64,000 bases of DNA from Tiliqua scincoides (Eukaryota; Chordata; Lepidosauria; Squamata; Scincidae). The stretch is taken from assembly GCF_035046505.1 (NCBI RefSeq), contig NC_089824.1:116509997-116573996 (forward strand), written 5' to 3'. The notes beneath the pieces are model-generated. The model had not been told where the DNA came from and made no database searches. It saw nothing but the letters and a program-made list of their open reading frames with translations. Shown piece by piece: positions 36,301 to 47,324 of this stretch (within the stretch, counting starts at the first letter, position 1; every line of letters starts with the position of its first letter). A program made the position numbers and the translations under genes.

Positions 36301-39300
36301 CACTGCCAGTCCATGCTGACAATACTAACCTACATGGACCAATGGTCTGGTTCAGTATAAGGCCAAGTCCTCTCTCTCTCTGTGCTTTAAGTCTTGCAAT
36401 CTACTCTTCAGGCAGACTTCAGGACAGTATGTAGAATTCAGACTGCAATACTATCCACACTTACCTGGGAGTAAGTCCCACTGACTACAATGGGACTTAC
36501 TTCTGAATAGACATACATAAATGACTTTACAGCACTGTGGAGATGCGTACCTGTAAAGCCTCAATAAGTGTGGGCAGTTCCTCTGCATATCTACTGAGCT
36601 CCTTAAAATGCTTGTAGGTAGGGTTGTATGTATGTGTGTAGAGAAACCACAGCATGTGACGTTGGGTTTCCTGGAAAACGCCGTTGGTTTCCTGGAAAAT
36701 ACAACTTTCATCTGAAAAAGCAAAGGCAATCTTCTGGCGTTTATGGCTGTGAAGATGTGGAAAACATTTGGACTGTGTCTAGTGAGCTATGGCATGGCTC
36801 GCTAGTAAGATTTCTAGCATGCAGGTGACAGGTCCTCTATCAGGTTCAGCCCAAATGGAAGCAGCACCAACATTTTTGGTCTCCCTTTTCCCTTTTTTGT
36901 ATGCACATTAGCCCATGTGCATGCACACACACCCTCCCCACTGCCTCTTCCTTTGCCCTGCTGCATTTCTCAGACAAGAGGAGTGGGAGGAGCTTGGGAG
37001 CAGAACAGAAAGTCCCTTCCCACCCAGCTTGTTTTGAAACAAGGAGGAGGGTGAGACTGGTGGGTGCTGCTACAATCCTGTTCCTGATTGTTCTCGTTCT
37101 AGGACTGCCATCAGGTACAGAATCATAGTGGCTCCCTATCTCCTCCTCTTCCAATCCTTCCATTGTGATTTTCTTTTTGCTTGTTCTCTGGCAGTGAAGG
37201 AGGAAAAGGAGGAAGACTGCTCTGCTTTCCTTGTGGAGGATTGGGCCAGTGCAGGGTGTCACACACCTCTGAGCCAAGCTCTGCACAGCATGGAGCTTGG
37301 TAACCTGGAATGTTGGCAATGACACGTAATGTCATTGCTGAGCATCCAGGGGTGGCATCACAGTGCCGTTGTAATGCCGTGCAGAAGATGCACCAGCATG
37401 GACTGCTTAGAGCAGCCATTTTCAACCACTGTGCCATGGCACATTGGTCTGCCACAAGTGGTCTACAGCTGTGCCACAGGAATTTGGGGGAAGATCATTT
37501 ATTAGTAGAGCCAATGGGAAATGTAACCCCCCTCCCCCCCCCGCAGTATGGTGTGCCTTGTCAATTGTCAAAAACCTTGACAATTTTAGTGCCTTGTCAG
37601 TGGGTGATGAGATGAAAACGGTTAAAAATTGTTGGCTTAGAGGGAGTATAGCTTGGGGCAGCAGCAGGATGGTGCAGTTGGTGGGCTGGTGGGGTCAGAA
37701 TGCAAATCATCCCCTGGCTGTTCACCGCCATGTGCTTCCTGAAGTGATCCCCTTCACCAAAAATGGCATCCGTTTTGCCCTATCATGTCTAGTTTTAGAG
37801 ATATAGTATAGCCTCATTAGTGAATGGTTCAAGCAGCTTCCTCATGAGGAAGCCATGGTGTAGGCTTCCTCATGAGGAAGCTGCTTGAACCATTCACTAA
37901 AGAGGCTATGCCGTGTCTCCAAAACTAGACATGATAGGGCAAAACGGATGCCATTTTTGGAATCCCAAATATACCCAGGAATTGGTGTAACATTTAAGGA
38001 AGCAAAAAGTGTGTTGGCCTGTGTAATTGGCAACCCAGATAGCACAGTCAAGGGTCAAATTGAATACTAGGGGTTCTCGGCATCCAAGAGTGGTTGGCTT
38101 CTGCTGGGGTTAAAAAAACAGGTGGTACAGGCTGGACTTGAGCTTGTGCTTACATGTCACATAGGACTGCATTATATGTGTCATGTATCCATCAGACGTG
38201 CCCAGATTTCCAACAGCTTTCTTGGTCTTGTTTCTTTTCAGGTGCACTAGTTGCTTTCTTGAAAGAAGTTGCCTCAGAAGCTCCTGGCGTCCCATTCTAT
38301 TATTACCACATCCCTCGTCTGACTGGTATAAAAAGTAAGTTTTATTCATCAGATCTTCCTGATTACATCAAAGAGAAATGTTTGACTCAAAATGGTGTGT
38401 TCTGTGAGTTTATGTTTGTATCCTGCTTTTCTTCCATAGAGCCTGAGGCTGCAATGTGGGGTCTCAGGATATCTCCCCTCTAGGCATGTCCAGACCCAGG
38501 CTTGCACAGTTTTAGCAAGGCTGTTGCATCATGTGGCATCAGGCCATGCCCTGGTAGCATGACCAAAGCTGCAATTCTATGCATGTTTCCTTCCTAGTAA
38601 GCCTTGGTGATGAACAGAAGCCCTTCACCTTACTAGGAGATCCTATCTATTGTGTATATAAAATGGTGCTATTATGCCTTAGTTAACTAGTACAGCTTGC
38701 CATTATGGCCTCTGTAACCCGCACATTCATAAGAAAGGCTTAGCCTTGGTATGTATTGGCCATACTAGCATGTCTCTGTTAGAACAATGGACCAGGCAGA
38801 AAACACAAGGAAGGTCCAAAGAGCTGTCTAGAGGTTTCCAGCCATTGAAGTAGCCAACGGAAAAGGCAGGATCTCAATTCCCTGAACCCATAAAAGGGGA
38901 GAGTTGGATGGAGATAGATGCAGTTCCCTAGTCTGCAAGATCCAGAGCAGTGTGACAGCAGTTACAGTCAGCTCAGCAAGTGCTGGAAAAATCTAACAAC
39001 ATACATCTAATTAGGGACAACTTTAGGTAAGTTGCATTAAGATTTGATTTCATATGCCTCTATGGAAAACTGAGTCTTCTAGTGCCTGCTCTTGAATATT
39101 TGAGCATTGCCTGATTTTTCTTTCTACCCTTTTTTCTTTTTAATAAATGGTTTTTATTTTTGAAAGTTTAACATCCTGTTTCAATTGGACAAGAGCAGAG
39201 AGGAGTTCTCCATCACTAATGGCAAACACTACAAAGTCTTGAATAGGTGTAGAGCTTGGCCAGGTCAGTTAGATCTCCTGCTGCTTCTTTAGCAACCAGC

Positions 39301-42300
39301 TTTTATACTGAGGGTGAGACGAGACTTCCTATTCTGCTCCTAGGCCCCTCCTTGGTAATTGGGCTCATTTCAGATGGGAAGGACGGTATGAAAAGGCATT
39401 CCTTTTTCTTGGTCTTTCCTAATCACAGCAATCCTGCAACTGTCAGTCAAGATATCATATCTGCCACAGTCACCTTAGAAGGTACCCAGGGGTGTGTCAG
39501 AAGGTCAGGTACATGGACTGTGTGCATTGTGTTTTCCCCGTCCTGCAAGATGGGCCACAGCAGCTTTACCTGATCATTACAGCCACATGAAATGGGGCTT
39601 CCTTCCAAGGAAACATGCATGGGATTGCACTTGCAAGGATTGCTGTGACATAAGACTGCACTTCACAGGATGGTGGTGGGCAGAATGGATTCACATCTCT
39701 AAGTGGCAGGGGTTTTAAAAAAGATTCAGTAATGCTTGTACTAGTGGCATCATGCCTAGGTTTGATGGTAGTGGCTGATTCTATTAGTGAAAAGAACACC
39801 TGTGCATTCATTGGAATGTTACAATTGGTGGCTTATTAGCAGAAGGTCCCAGTGTTCATGTGTCTACCTCTGCTAATAATGACTGAGACATTCTTGCTCT
39901 GAACTGCCTATGTTACAACTTATATTGATTCTAAATCATTTCAACTGGCTTGGCTTTCACCAAAGTAGTCTAAAGACTGTAGTTTTGATGGAGGGCTGAG
40001 AATTCTTTACCTCCCAACTAACATTCCTACAGTTGCTTTTCTGGAACAAGAGAATCACTGTCCATCCACTTAAGAGTGTAAGGTACTTTATAGTTGATTC
40101 TCCTATCAAAGAATTTCATTTCTGTTGCCTTCTATGAGTAAAGTAAACTTTGTGGTTATTCTTCTCCATTCTTTGTCCCTGTACTTAGACACTATTTGTG
40201 GCCAAATTTGCTCAATGTACAAGCCATATTCAATAAATTTCAGAAGTTTGAGGGCCACAAGAGATGTATGAGAGCCATAATATACAAGAAACATTTAAAT
40301 TTTGAAGTATATTTACTCACCATGAACATTTGAATCCAATGGACTCTCAGTTTGTACCTGGTAAATAATTATAAAGCTTGGAAAAAAAATTTATTTCTTT
40401 TTATATTATGATGCAAAAAGGAGCTCAGCCAACATATTTCCAAGAGCCACACATTATATGTCAAAGAGCTGCATGTGGCTCACAAGCCAAGGTTTGGCCA
40501 CCCCTGCTATCTATAGTACACCATGGGATAGAATCTCAGCCTATATTGTACTGCTGTAACCTGCACTGCCATCACTGAAGGAGATAAATATTAAATGTGG
40601 TGGTATTTGACTTTGATGTGACTTGTAAGATTCTCTCCCTCGTTGCAGTTTGTGCTGAAGAGCTGTTCGATGGGATGAAGGAGCATATTCCCACCTTTCA
40701 GGGAGTGAAATTCAGTGACACAGACCTCTTGGACTTTGGACGGTGTGTGAGGAACAATGGCCAGTTTGTGTTGCTATATGGTGTGGATGAGGTAAGATAG
40801 AAGTAATGTCATTGTGATGGGACCACCAGGGATGGTGTCATTGATCTGTGCCTTTTGTGCTGGACCCCACAGATGAAACTCTGTACCAGGGGAATCTTGG
40901 GGCATGGTCTGAGGGTGCATGATATAGCCACCATGCTGAGCAGGTCTGGGTCTGGTCACTGCCTGAACAGGAGACTGCCGACATAACTGCCTTGCATTCC
41001 ATTTTGAAAGAAAGATTCATAGGCAGAAAGAGACTGGCCAGATAGGATAATGGCTGAGAATCTTGGGCTTTTGGGGTGGCAGTGGGGAACTCACATAGCT
41101 CACCAGTTCTGAAGTCAACCATTCAGGCTTTGAAAGGGCTGTTTGGTGTGCCACAGCCTCCTTGCCTCTTCCTGCAACTCCTTTAATTTACTCTCCCCCC
41201 CCCCCCCAAAGTGGTAAATGGCACTAAGTCTGGTCAACCCTTTAAATGTTATAAATCTCCTTCCTTGGCTGAACACTGAGAAGGCAAATTCCAATCCTAG
41301 AAGCATATTCCACATGAAGGAAGAGGTGGAGGCTGAAAATCCAGAATGGAAGAACAATCTAGACAGCACAGGGAGGAAGGGAGGTTCTGCTACCTTGGAG
41401 AGTCTTGAGCATCTTTAGACTAAAAATGATGGAGAAGGAGTAGATGGCTGCAGTGGTGGAGGTGAATGGAGAAAAGTGGCTGACTTATCACTACCATCAT
41501 TTTTGACATACAGAGGACCTTGGAAAATGCACAGCTGGATGCCATGAGTCACCATGGCTTCCCCCCACCCTCGTTTTTCTTCTTCAGTGGTTACCATCCA
41601 ATAAGGGTAGAAATAGTTCAGCAATAAGCTGTCTTAATTTTCTTCAAACAACAAGGAAATAAAATGCACCTTTCTGTTTTCCACTAACTAGCAACTCCTG
41701 AGTGCACTGATAATGGGAGCAACTGGGGCAATTGGAAGGTCAGTCTCTTTCTCTGTGTGTGGATGAGAATGTTTGAATGAAAATGGTAAGTGCCATATCT
41801 TCTACACAAAACAAGATTCTTATACAGTGCATTGCTTTTACTGTCTCTGATCCTGGGATGTGAGCGTATGTAGGGCAACATCCATGCAGTACCATGTACA
41901 ATTCCTGTATTGGGATGATCAGAATTGTTCTGTTCTAATGATGGTGCTGGCATTTCTTTCTTGTTGAATCTGCTTTTGCTTTCTTTGGTGTAATTGTTTT
42001 GTTATCCGTGTTCTTGCAGTACATATAATTACTTGGGCAAGGTGAATAACTTAATGCTGAAAGCTTTTGCTAATGGAGATCACTTCACAGCGCAAAAATA
42101 TCAGGTATGATGTTTCCATCTAAAGTTGTTTATAACGGAAAACAAAACATCCCCTTTTTAACTGTATGTTTTGAAGTAGCTGTTGCACATTCTAACTAGC
42201 AGTTGTGTCTGTGTACACACATACACCTGATTCAGCTAAGGAACATGGAAATGGCACTCTGTGCATTATCACTTACTGGGTAAGAATTACACACATGCAC

Positions 42301-44575
42301 ATGAGTGCATGATTCACCTCTGCAGTCTAGCTGCTTGAGCTGCATGCTTGGTGGGGGGACTCTAATTAGTTGCTGGAGAAGAACTGGCACTGGCGTAGCT
42401 GGGGAGAATGGTGCACTATGTTTTGCAGGAAGCGGCTCCTCCCCTTCCCCTTGGAAGCCATTTGCCTCTGTTTAGCCTCATGGCAGTGTGCCAGCGGCTC
42501 CTCTCCTCTGCTTTGGAGCCATGGGGGGGGAGGGAAATGGAGGCGAATGGCTCCCAAGGCGGGGGAGGAACCACTTGCATGCTGCAGGGATGCTCCCTAC
42601 AAAACTTAGTGCGCAGCCCCCCCCTCTAGCTATACCAGTGAGAGCTGGATTCAGTTCTCTCTCTCTCTCTCCACCCCCCCCCCCAATGCCTTACTTCACT
42701 GCAAAAAGCTGATTGGTAGGATTTCAACTCTTTTGGGGCCTTGGATCTCATGTCTCCAGCTGCTCCCTTTGGATTGAAACCATAGACTCAAATATGAGAA
42801 GTTAATCTTACCTTGTCTCTTCTAGTTCTGTATTCAAGAATTCCTCAGCTTTGTAATTGCACAAGGTAAGTCCAGCAGTAGATTCTATTTTTTATGCCCC
42901 TCTTACACGGTCCATATGAATAAATATTCACATGGATTGAATGCTTCTGAATTCTACACAAGTTTCCAGCTTTCAGTCACCTAAGATGTCCCCTGCTAAA
43001 TCATGCTCTGAAAGCCAGTCCATTCAGTCATTTCTTCTTTCTTCCCCTCCCTTATTTGTCTTCCATGAATTCATCCTAACATTTCCACCAGATATGGTTT
43101 TTCTTCTATTGTTCTGATTTCTGTTGAACTATGATACTTTTTTCCCCAAAAGCATTTCCTCTTTAATGTTTAATGTAAGATTATAATAACAATTGCTGCA
43201 GCTATTCAAGAAATTACATACTACAGGTGCAGCCTATTTATCCACAGATTTTTTAATCTTCAGATTTGTCTCCACGAAAATGGGGTGGGATACTGAATGT
43301 CACTCACACCTTTGCCTCGCTCCTTTTCCAAGCAGCCTAAAACACTGCAAAAAGGCTCCACCTTGCCCAGGCAGGGAATAGCCCTGGAGCCCTGGAAGAG
43401 GTTCCCCTTGCAAAGGGACAGTAACACTCCTGGAGCCCCTGAGCCAGCAAAGAGGCTGAAGAGGGGAAGGGGGGGCAAGAACCTCTGTAGCCAGAACATG
43501 TGGAGGTCTCTCTCTCACACACTCACATACAGGGACAGGTGCCATAGCAACAGAGGGGATTGCTTTAAAAGAGAAGATAGGATTGCTTTAAAGAACCCAG
43601 GGAGTGTTTGCCAAATTCCCCCCCCCCATGGTGCCTTCCCGCCAAGCAAACCATGCAATTTGCAGCCCAATCCTCTCCACACTTTCCTGGGAGTATGCCC
43701 CATTGACTAGAATGGGGCTTACTTCTGAGTATAAACACATAGGGCTGGACTCTGAAAAGCTCAGCATCCCACCTGTGAAAGAGGCGGGACAGCTGGCAAC
43801 GGGGAGGGCTGAGGAGGGGGAGGCAGGAGGGGCAGGAGAGGGGATTGCTTTAAAAAACCCAGGGAGTATTTGCTGAATTCCCCCCCCCCCATGATGCAGG
43901 CTGTTGGGAAGCCTTGGAGAGACAGGTGATGGTGAGCAGAGAGCTGGACTACAAGTCCCCAGAATGCTCCGGGGCACAGGAGTTTCCTTGATGGTGGTTG
44001 GGAGGGTTGCAGGAGCAGCAGCAGTGAAGGGGAGGAGCAGAAGAACCTGCAGCGCTGTTGGGAAGCAGCCTGGGACACAGAGGCTTCCCAAGCACCACTC
44101 CAACTGTGAAAGAAACAGGACAGCTGGCAACAGGAGGGTTGAGTACGGAGGGGAGGGAATTGAGAACAGCTGCCTTAGTTTCCTTCCAACCAGAAGTGTG
44201 AGGCTGCAGCCTATTTGCTCTATGGACTTAAATCTATGAACTCAGCACAACGCGTTTTTTGTTAATTGTGCCGAGTCACGGAACGGAACTAACGCGGATA
44301 AATAGGCTCTACCTGTATGCACATACTAGTTATTTACCAACATGATTAATGGGGAGATAGTGTCTTGATGGTTCAGAAGATGTACAAACTATTTCAGTAT
44401 ATTAAGAAAGGATTTTGTATTTAATCTCTCTGCATTTAGAGAGATTACATGCCATTATCTTTTGTAAAAGATTGCATTCTCACTTCTCCCCTGGAAATAA
44501 GAGGATAATACTGACTTGCTTTACAGGGCTATTGTAAGGACTGCAAGAAAATGTACATGAACACTCAAAATACTA

Positions 44576-44622
<47 letters not shown>

Positions 44623-45033
44623 GTAATGATGGTGTATGTGCCCTGTTTCTCAAAGTGCCCTGTAACAAAAATTTCTGGGTTTCAGATTGGCCAGAACTCT
44701 AAGGGTCAATACCAGATTTATTTGGAAAGCAAATAAACCTTCTTTTAAGCAAAAAGGCAGCTCAGTTGTAATCCTAAAATTTACATAACGAACTATGGGT
44801 CATAGTGGTGGGGCTGGGGAGGTATCTTGATTAGATCTTTGATTTGTTTGAATAACTTGTTTGGTTTTGTGTTTTGGCTAGGCTTTGGCGTTCCACAGAT
44901 CAAAGCAGTCATGACTTTGATTTCAGGGATACCAATGGGTCCCCCACGGCTTCCACTCTCAAGTGCTTCTGAGGACTTTGTTGCCAAAGTAAAAGCCAAA
45001 TTAGAGAGCCTAAAGAACAGTCTCCACAGTTAG
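29187..45033 (+). CDS. NPL: N-acetylneuraminate lyase (sialic acid aldolase), 11 coding exons
   Basis: The spliced CDS joins 29187-29251, 32765-32838, 33850-33937, 35546-35603, 36077-36152, 38242-38334, 40649-40791, 41692-41738, 42020-42104, 42826-42865 and 44882-45033. The total is 921 bp, giving 306 residues and a stop, with GT-AG at every junction and matching phases. The enzyme is a cytosolic class I aldolase that splits N-acetylneuraminate into N-acetylmannosamine and pyruvate. Visible family marks are the GTTGEG pyruvate-carboxylate loop (about residues 49-54), YYYHIP with the catalytic Tyr at about 142, and FQGVKFSD with the Schiff-base Lys at about 172. All belong to the DapA/NAL TIM-barrel fold. 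The protein aligns to human NPL as I recall it nearly throughout. It is one residue shorter at the N-terminus and ends sooner ([11 protein letters not shown]) than the 320-residue human form. DHX9 follows on the same strand, as in human. The start exon has been disturbed by a LINE insertion and a tandem duplication, so expression cannot be assumed. Confidence 0.96.
29795..29859 (+). pseudogene. NPL: Duplicated NPL start exon, copy B
   Basis: The 65 coding bases and donor are identical to copy A, 608 bp downstream. The duplicated unit begins inside the original 5' UTR, so copy B lacks the strong acceptor of copy A. Only weak AG dinucleotides without a pyrimidine tract precede it (for example at 29778-29779). 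It is therefore probably not spliced in, or it acts only from a transcript starting nearby. An assembly artefact is an alternative explanation. Confidence 0.7.
30392..32764. other. Rest of NPL first intron
   Basis: Unique-looking intronic sequence with a short CR1 tail at 30600 and a G run at 31325. No other exon or element was identified. Confidence 0.5.
30600..30642 (+). mobile_element. CR1 terminal fragment
   Basis: Only the tail of a CR1 copy remains (ggatcttatgttcttatgtt), in the first NPL intron shortly after the duplication. Confidence 0.5.
32765..32838 (+). CDS. NPL: NPL coding exon 2
   Basis: The acceptor is cttttag and the donor is TTTG|gtaagt. The exon encodes [18 protein letters not shown] and then GVRSIF, the first helix and strand of the barrel. 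It completes a glycine codon split with exon 1. Confidence 0.95.
33850..33937 (+). CDS. NPL: NPL coding exon 3 (GTTGEG loop)
   Basis: The acceptor is gttacag and the donor is gtgagt. The exon encodes [20 protein letters not shown] and then [10 protein letters not shown]. It holds the conserved GTTGEG motif that binds the pyruvate carboxylate in this aldolase family. Confidence 0.96.
34415..34616 (+). repeat. 70-bp direct repeat, 132-bp period, NPL intron 3
   Basis: The copies at 34415-34484 and 34547-34616 appear identical (caagtgaggtaggatggcac and so on), separated by 62 bp of unique sequence. The second copy abuts the hAT-like element at 34612. Confidence 0.9.
34612..35084. mobile_element. 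hAT-like foldback element in NPL intron 3
   Basis: The right terminus is GGGAACCACTG, with a matching degenerate left terminus tcattcccaaactgg. The 8-bp target duplication CTGTAGAA lies at 34604-34611 and 35085-35092. The two halves are long imperfect inverted repeats around 34850 (gatttactaaaaatagagat against gatcactttttagtaaatcg). Confidence 0.82.
35255..35395. repeat. Old interspersed repeat in NPL intron 3
   Basis: It contains gagctcagggcagcatacac and ctcacaataaccctgtgagg followed by taggttaggctgagag. This is a module frequent in reptile genomes and probably an old SINE/LINE 3' end. The family is not named. Confidence 0.5.
35546..35603 (+). CDS. NPL: NPL coding exon 4
   Basis: The acceptor is tttcacag after a long pyrimidine tract, and the donor is CTG|gtgggt. 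The exon encodes [19 protein letters not shown], matching human [19 protein letters not shown]. Confidence 0.94.
36077..36152 (+). CDS. NPL: NPL coding exon 5
   Basis: The acceptor is tttccag and the donor is AAAG|gtgagt. The exon encodes [20 protein letters not shown] and then KQVTK, a conserved barrel strand in the NAL/DapA family. Confidence 0.95.
36190..36370 (+). mobile_element. tRNA-derived SINE in NPL intron 5
   Basis: It has a Pol III A box (agtggtagagcat) and B box (ggttcaatccc), then a body ending gaccaatggtctggttcagt followed by ataaggc. This is the layout of the common squamate tRNA-SINE. The 3' end lacks a long tail. Confidence 0.75.
36437..36525. mobile_element. Short palindromic element copy in NPL intron 5
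   Basis: The left and right halves gggagtaagtcccactga and caatgggacttacttctg are near-perfect complements. This is one of the cleanest copies in the window. Confidence 0.75.
37413..37634. mobile_element. hAT-like short element in NPL intron 5
   Basis: The termini are CAGCCATTTTCAACC and GGTTAAAAATTGTTG. The perfect 8-bp target duplication GCTTAGAG lies at 37405-37412 and 37635-37642. It is 222 bp and has the gtgccatggcaca core typical of this group. Confidence 0.87.
37757..37960. repeat. 97-bp-arm inverted repeat in NPL intron 5
   Basis: The arms 37757-37853 and 37864-37960 are complementary with about five mismatches and a 10-bp loop. The outer ends read ccaaaaatggcatccgtttt and its complement. 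It is noncoding. Confidence 0.93.
38242..38334 (+). CDS. NPL: NPL coding exon 6 (catalytic tyrosine)
   Basis: The acceptor is tcttttcag and the donor is gtaagt. The exon encodes [19 protein letters not shown] followed by [12 protein letters not shown]. The last Tyr of YYYHIP is the family's proton-relay residue. Confidence 0.96.
38335..40185. other. NPL intron 6, left part
   Basis: AT-rich intron with a fragment of a short palindromic element at about 38572-38600. Nothing else is recognised. Confidence 0.5.
40186..40512. mobile_element. Degraded hAT-like element in NPL intron 6
   Basis: The right end gtttggccacccctg matches the CAGGGGTGGCCAAA class of terminus. The left end (tttgtggccaaattt) is degenerate. 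The interior is AT-rich and noncoding. Confidence 0.6.
40649..40791 (+). CDS. NPL: NPL coding exon 7 (Schiff-base lysine)
   Basis: The acceptor is cgttgcag and the donor is GAG|gtaaga. The exon encodes [33 protein letters not shown] and [14 protein letters not shown]. The Lys of VKFSD is the Schiff-base residue. Relative to human it is about one residue shorter in the poorly conserved stretch before LYGVDE. Confidence 0.96.
41692..41738 (+). CDS. NPL: NPL coding exon 8
   Basis: The acceptor is taactag and the donor is gtcagt. The exon encodes [15 protein letters not shown], matching human QLLSALVMGATGAVG. Confidence 0.94.
42020..42104 (+). CDS. NPL: NPL coding exon 9
   Basis: The acceptor is ttcttgcag and the donor is CAG|gtatga. 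The exon encodes [20 protein letters not shown] and then [17 protein letters not shown] is conserved in NPL, and the rest is the more variable C-terminal helical part. Confidence 0.93.
42826..42865 (+). CDS. NPL: NPL coding exon 10
   Basis: This 40-bp exon has acceptor tcttctag and donor CAAG|gtaagt. It encodes [13 protein letters not shown], matching human FCIQRFINFVVKL. Confidence 0.93.
43224..44315. mobile_element. Tigger-like (Tc1/mariner) element in the last NPL intron
   Basis: The terminal repeats are caggtgcagcctatttatcc and ggataaataggctctacctg, with TA on both sides (43222-43223, 44316-44317). The interior is about 1.1 kb and noncoding, with a nested palindromic short element at about 43659-43753 and internally repeated segments (43.56-43.62 against 43.84-43.89 kb). 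Confidence 0.82.
43659..43753. mobile_element. Short palindromic element nested in the Tigger-like element
   Basis: It starts gcagcccaatcctctccaca, with core gccccattgactagaatggg and then gcttacttctgagtataaac. It dates after the 43224-44315 element. Confidence 0.72.
44576..44619. repeat. (TTA)n microsatellite in the last NPL intron
   Basis: About 14 TTA units, likely the tail of an unrecognised SINE or LINE fragment. Confidence 0.95.
44882..45033 (+). CDS. NPL: NPL coding exon 11 and stop
   Basis: The acceptor is ttggctag, and the exon runs to TAG at 45031-45033. It encodes [40 protein letters not shown] and [10 protein letters not shown]. The end is about 13 residues shorter than human NPL, which continues past KLKSLDFLSF. 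The following bases contain no obvious continuation. Confidence 0.94.
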
Positions 45034-45397
45034 TGTTAAACATCAGCATGGTCATAGGACAGTTGATGCAACATGGTGAGCTGATACTACTGGAAATGTA
45101 GTACTCGAGAGCACACTGACTGAACAAGAGAGAACCTGCCTAACTCTGCCCTTTAACCTTGTCTATAGGGAAAACCCTACAGAAGTTGCTTTTCTGCTCA
45201 TCATGGTGTCTCTTTGACAGCAAGAATTTAGTGGTTTTTTGATAATAGGAGGATCCTATTTGGATTGAGTGAAGAATTCCAATGATTTCAAAGAATTCTT
45301 CCAGTTTCACCTGAGAGGAGGCAGGGAGTGGATTGGACAGACTAACTGTGGGGAATATCTTGCCATTTTTGTACCTCAAGACAATATACTGGAGAGT

Positions 45398-45403
45398 AAT
45401 AAA
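45398..45403 (+). terminator. Candidate NPL poly(A) signal AATAAA
   Basis: A canonical AATAAA lies 365 bp after the NPL stop codon in otherwise unremarkable 3' UTR-like sequence. It is the first exact hexamer I see downstream of the stop. The assignment rests on position only. Confidence 0.5.
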
Positions 45404-46227
45404 ACTGAATTTTGTATTTCTTAATGTTGTTCGGTATTTGTTGAACCCTAACACTGGAGAAACTCCGATACTGACAGACAAGTTCCAGAATTTTCAAAAG
45501 GTGCTTCTATTAGTTCATTTTTCTGGAATTGTCACCCTTTATTCCAGCTGTAGGAGGAATTAACTACTCCCTTCCAAGGTTCTGAACCTAGAGAAATTGC
45601 ACACTGAAACAGAGGCAGCTCTAGAGATTTATTTCAAAGAACAATTGCTCTGGTGCAATCCAACATACCTAACACAGGCCAGCTATGAAGAACTGCAACC
45701 CTAACAATGCTGCCTAAGGCATTTATACCTGTTACATGTATCCATTACAATATTTATAAAATAAGCTTATCTATTACCATATTTGGCCATCTTCATGTTA
45801 TTTAAAACTAAGCATGTGTATTACTCTATCAAAATTTAGTTATATAATGTTGACATATGCAGACTGACCTCAACTCTCCACCTCTAAAATCAGCCATTGT
45901 TCAGGAATGATCTCCAGATCCCTGTTTGTGCCTCAAACATAATGTATCTTTTAACTACTAATATGGTTAGTACAGCTAGATTCACACACATGGTTAAACA
46001 ATAGACAAGGCCAAAGACTGTTCCTAAGCATCTTTAGTTAAACACCTTAAACATAGTTAAAAATCTTCTTTTTCAATCTTGTAACAAGACAATGGTTATA
46101 CACAGAGGCTACATGGATTTTACAATACAATGGTAAAACCTGTGACATACCATAGATATGCATGCATGAGAAAGCTTAGAGTCACTAATAGTCACAATAC
46201 TGTTCTGGGCCTTCAATTTCCACCACA
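45404..46227. other. NPL-DHX9 intergenic sequence
   Basis: AT-rich sequence downstream of the NPL poly(A) signal. No gene or named repeat was recognised. Confidence 0.5.
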
Positions 46228-46569
46228 CAGCATTTCTCAACATTTGTTCCCTGATGTACCAGTTTGCATGGCCCACCTCTTGGAAATACCACTGGACGTA
46301 ACTGGCAATGATGTTATCACCAGTTACTTCCGGATTGGGAGGCTAGATGCGTAAGCCTCCCAGTAAGAGACTCAGGGCAGATGGGAGAGCTTTTTTGAGT
46401 GTACAGAAAGTGCAGGCTGGAGCTCTGCCTGCTGAACCAAGACTCCTATCACTGCTTGTTGGTGTTGTGTTGCTTGTCTCACAGGTGGCAGGTGTCTGGG
46501 AGGGGGGAGGTCCTGTGCATACCACCTCAAGTACCACGGGTGATACAAGTACCACTGGTTGAGAAACTT
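46228..46569. mobile_element. hAT-like non-autonomous element, second copy
   Basis: It starts CAGCATTTCTCAAC and ends ctggttgagaaactt. It is similar along its length to 14736-15068, with the last bases of the right terminus eroded. Confidence 0.78.
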
Positions 46570-47133
46570 AAAGTTATTCAGTTAGTATTTATGGAGCATA
46601 TCTTTCCAGTGTTTTCCTCTCCTATACTACTTCTTAAGACTTGATTTCTGGTGATTTTTTGTTGTAAGATACCATTAAGACTTTTCACTGTTCCTGTACC
46701 CTTAAACAGCACTACCACTATTAAGAAGGGAGAGGGGAATGAGAGGAAATGAATAATTAAAGTATTACCCTTCCTAAGTGGAAACTGACCCACAGCAATT
46801 CAGAGAGGCTAATCAAGGGACTCTTGCTAAACCCTTCAACCAGGGTCAACAGGAAGCAATAAAACTGGCTGAAACTGCAAGTAATACACGTGCTAACAAC
46901 TTGAAGATATCAGAGGCCTTTGCTGAATGGAACTGATTCTTGAACAGATCTTACGAAAGAATCATGGTCATAGGACAGGGCATTATATTTTACATACACC
47001 ATTGTATTAAATGCTGTGTGGAATTTGCATCTTTATTTTACTTCCAGTTTATTGCAGACAGGCAATTTTTCAGCGGCACTAAAGGTATTTGTATAAAAAA
47101 TCTTTCTGAATGCTAAAGCATCCAACTGAAGTA

Positions 47134-47324
47134 CAGGTTGAGCCTCATTATTCGTGTGGGTTCCACTTAGATGGCAAATGGAACTTGTCACTTCCTCTCA
47201 CATGCTTTCTCTCTCTCTCTCCCCAAGGCCCAACATATTTGTGTTGTGTCAGAGGGTCCTCTCCACAGAACTCTTCCCCTCCCCTCCAACTGGCTCTACA
47301 AGAACAGGTAACTATCTTGCGCCT
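47134..47324. mobile_element. Tigger-like left-end fragment cut by CR1
   Basis: It begins TA-caggttgagcctcattattc with TA before it. It runs into the CR1 copy at 47325 without a visible right terminus. Confidence 0.5.

Noticed and set aside
36846-37455. Minus-strand frames of 110-159 codons in an NPL intron
   Set aside because: They are composed of low-complexity and repeat-derived residues with no domain. They are antisense to NPL and interrupted by the element at 37413.
43297-44239. Pro/Ser-rich frames at 43.3-44.2 kb
   Set aside because: They fall inside the Tigger-like non-autonomous element and its nested palindromic repeat. They are not transposase and not conserved between the repeated segments.
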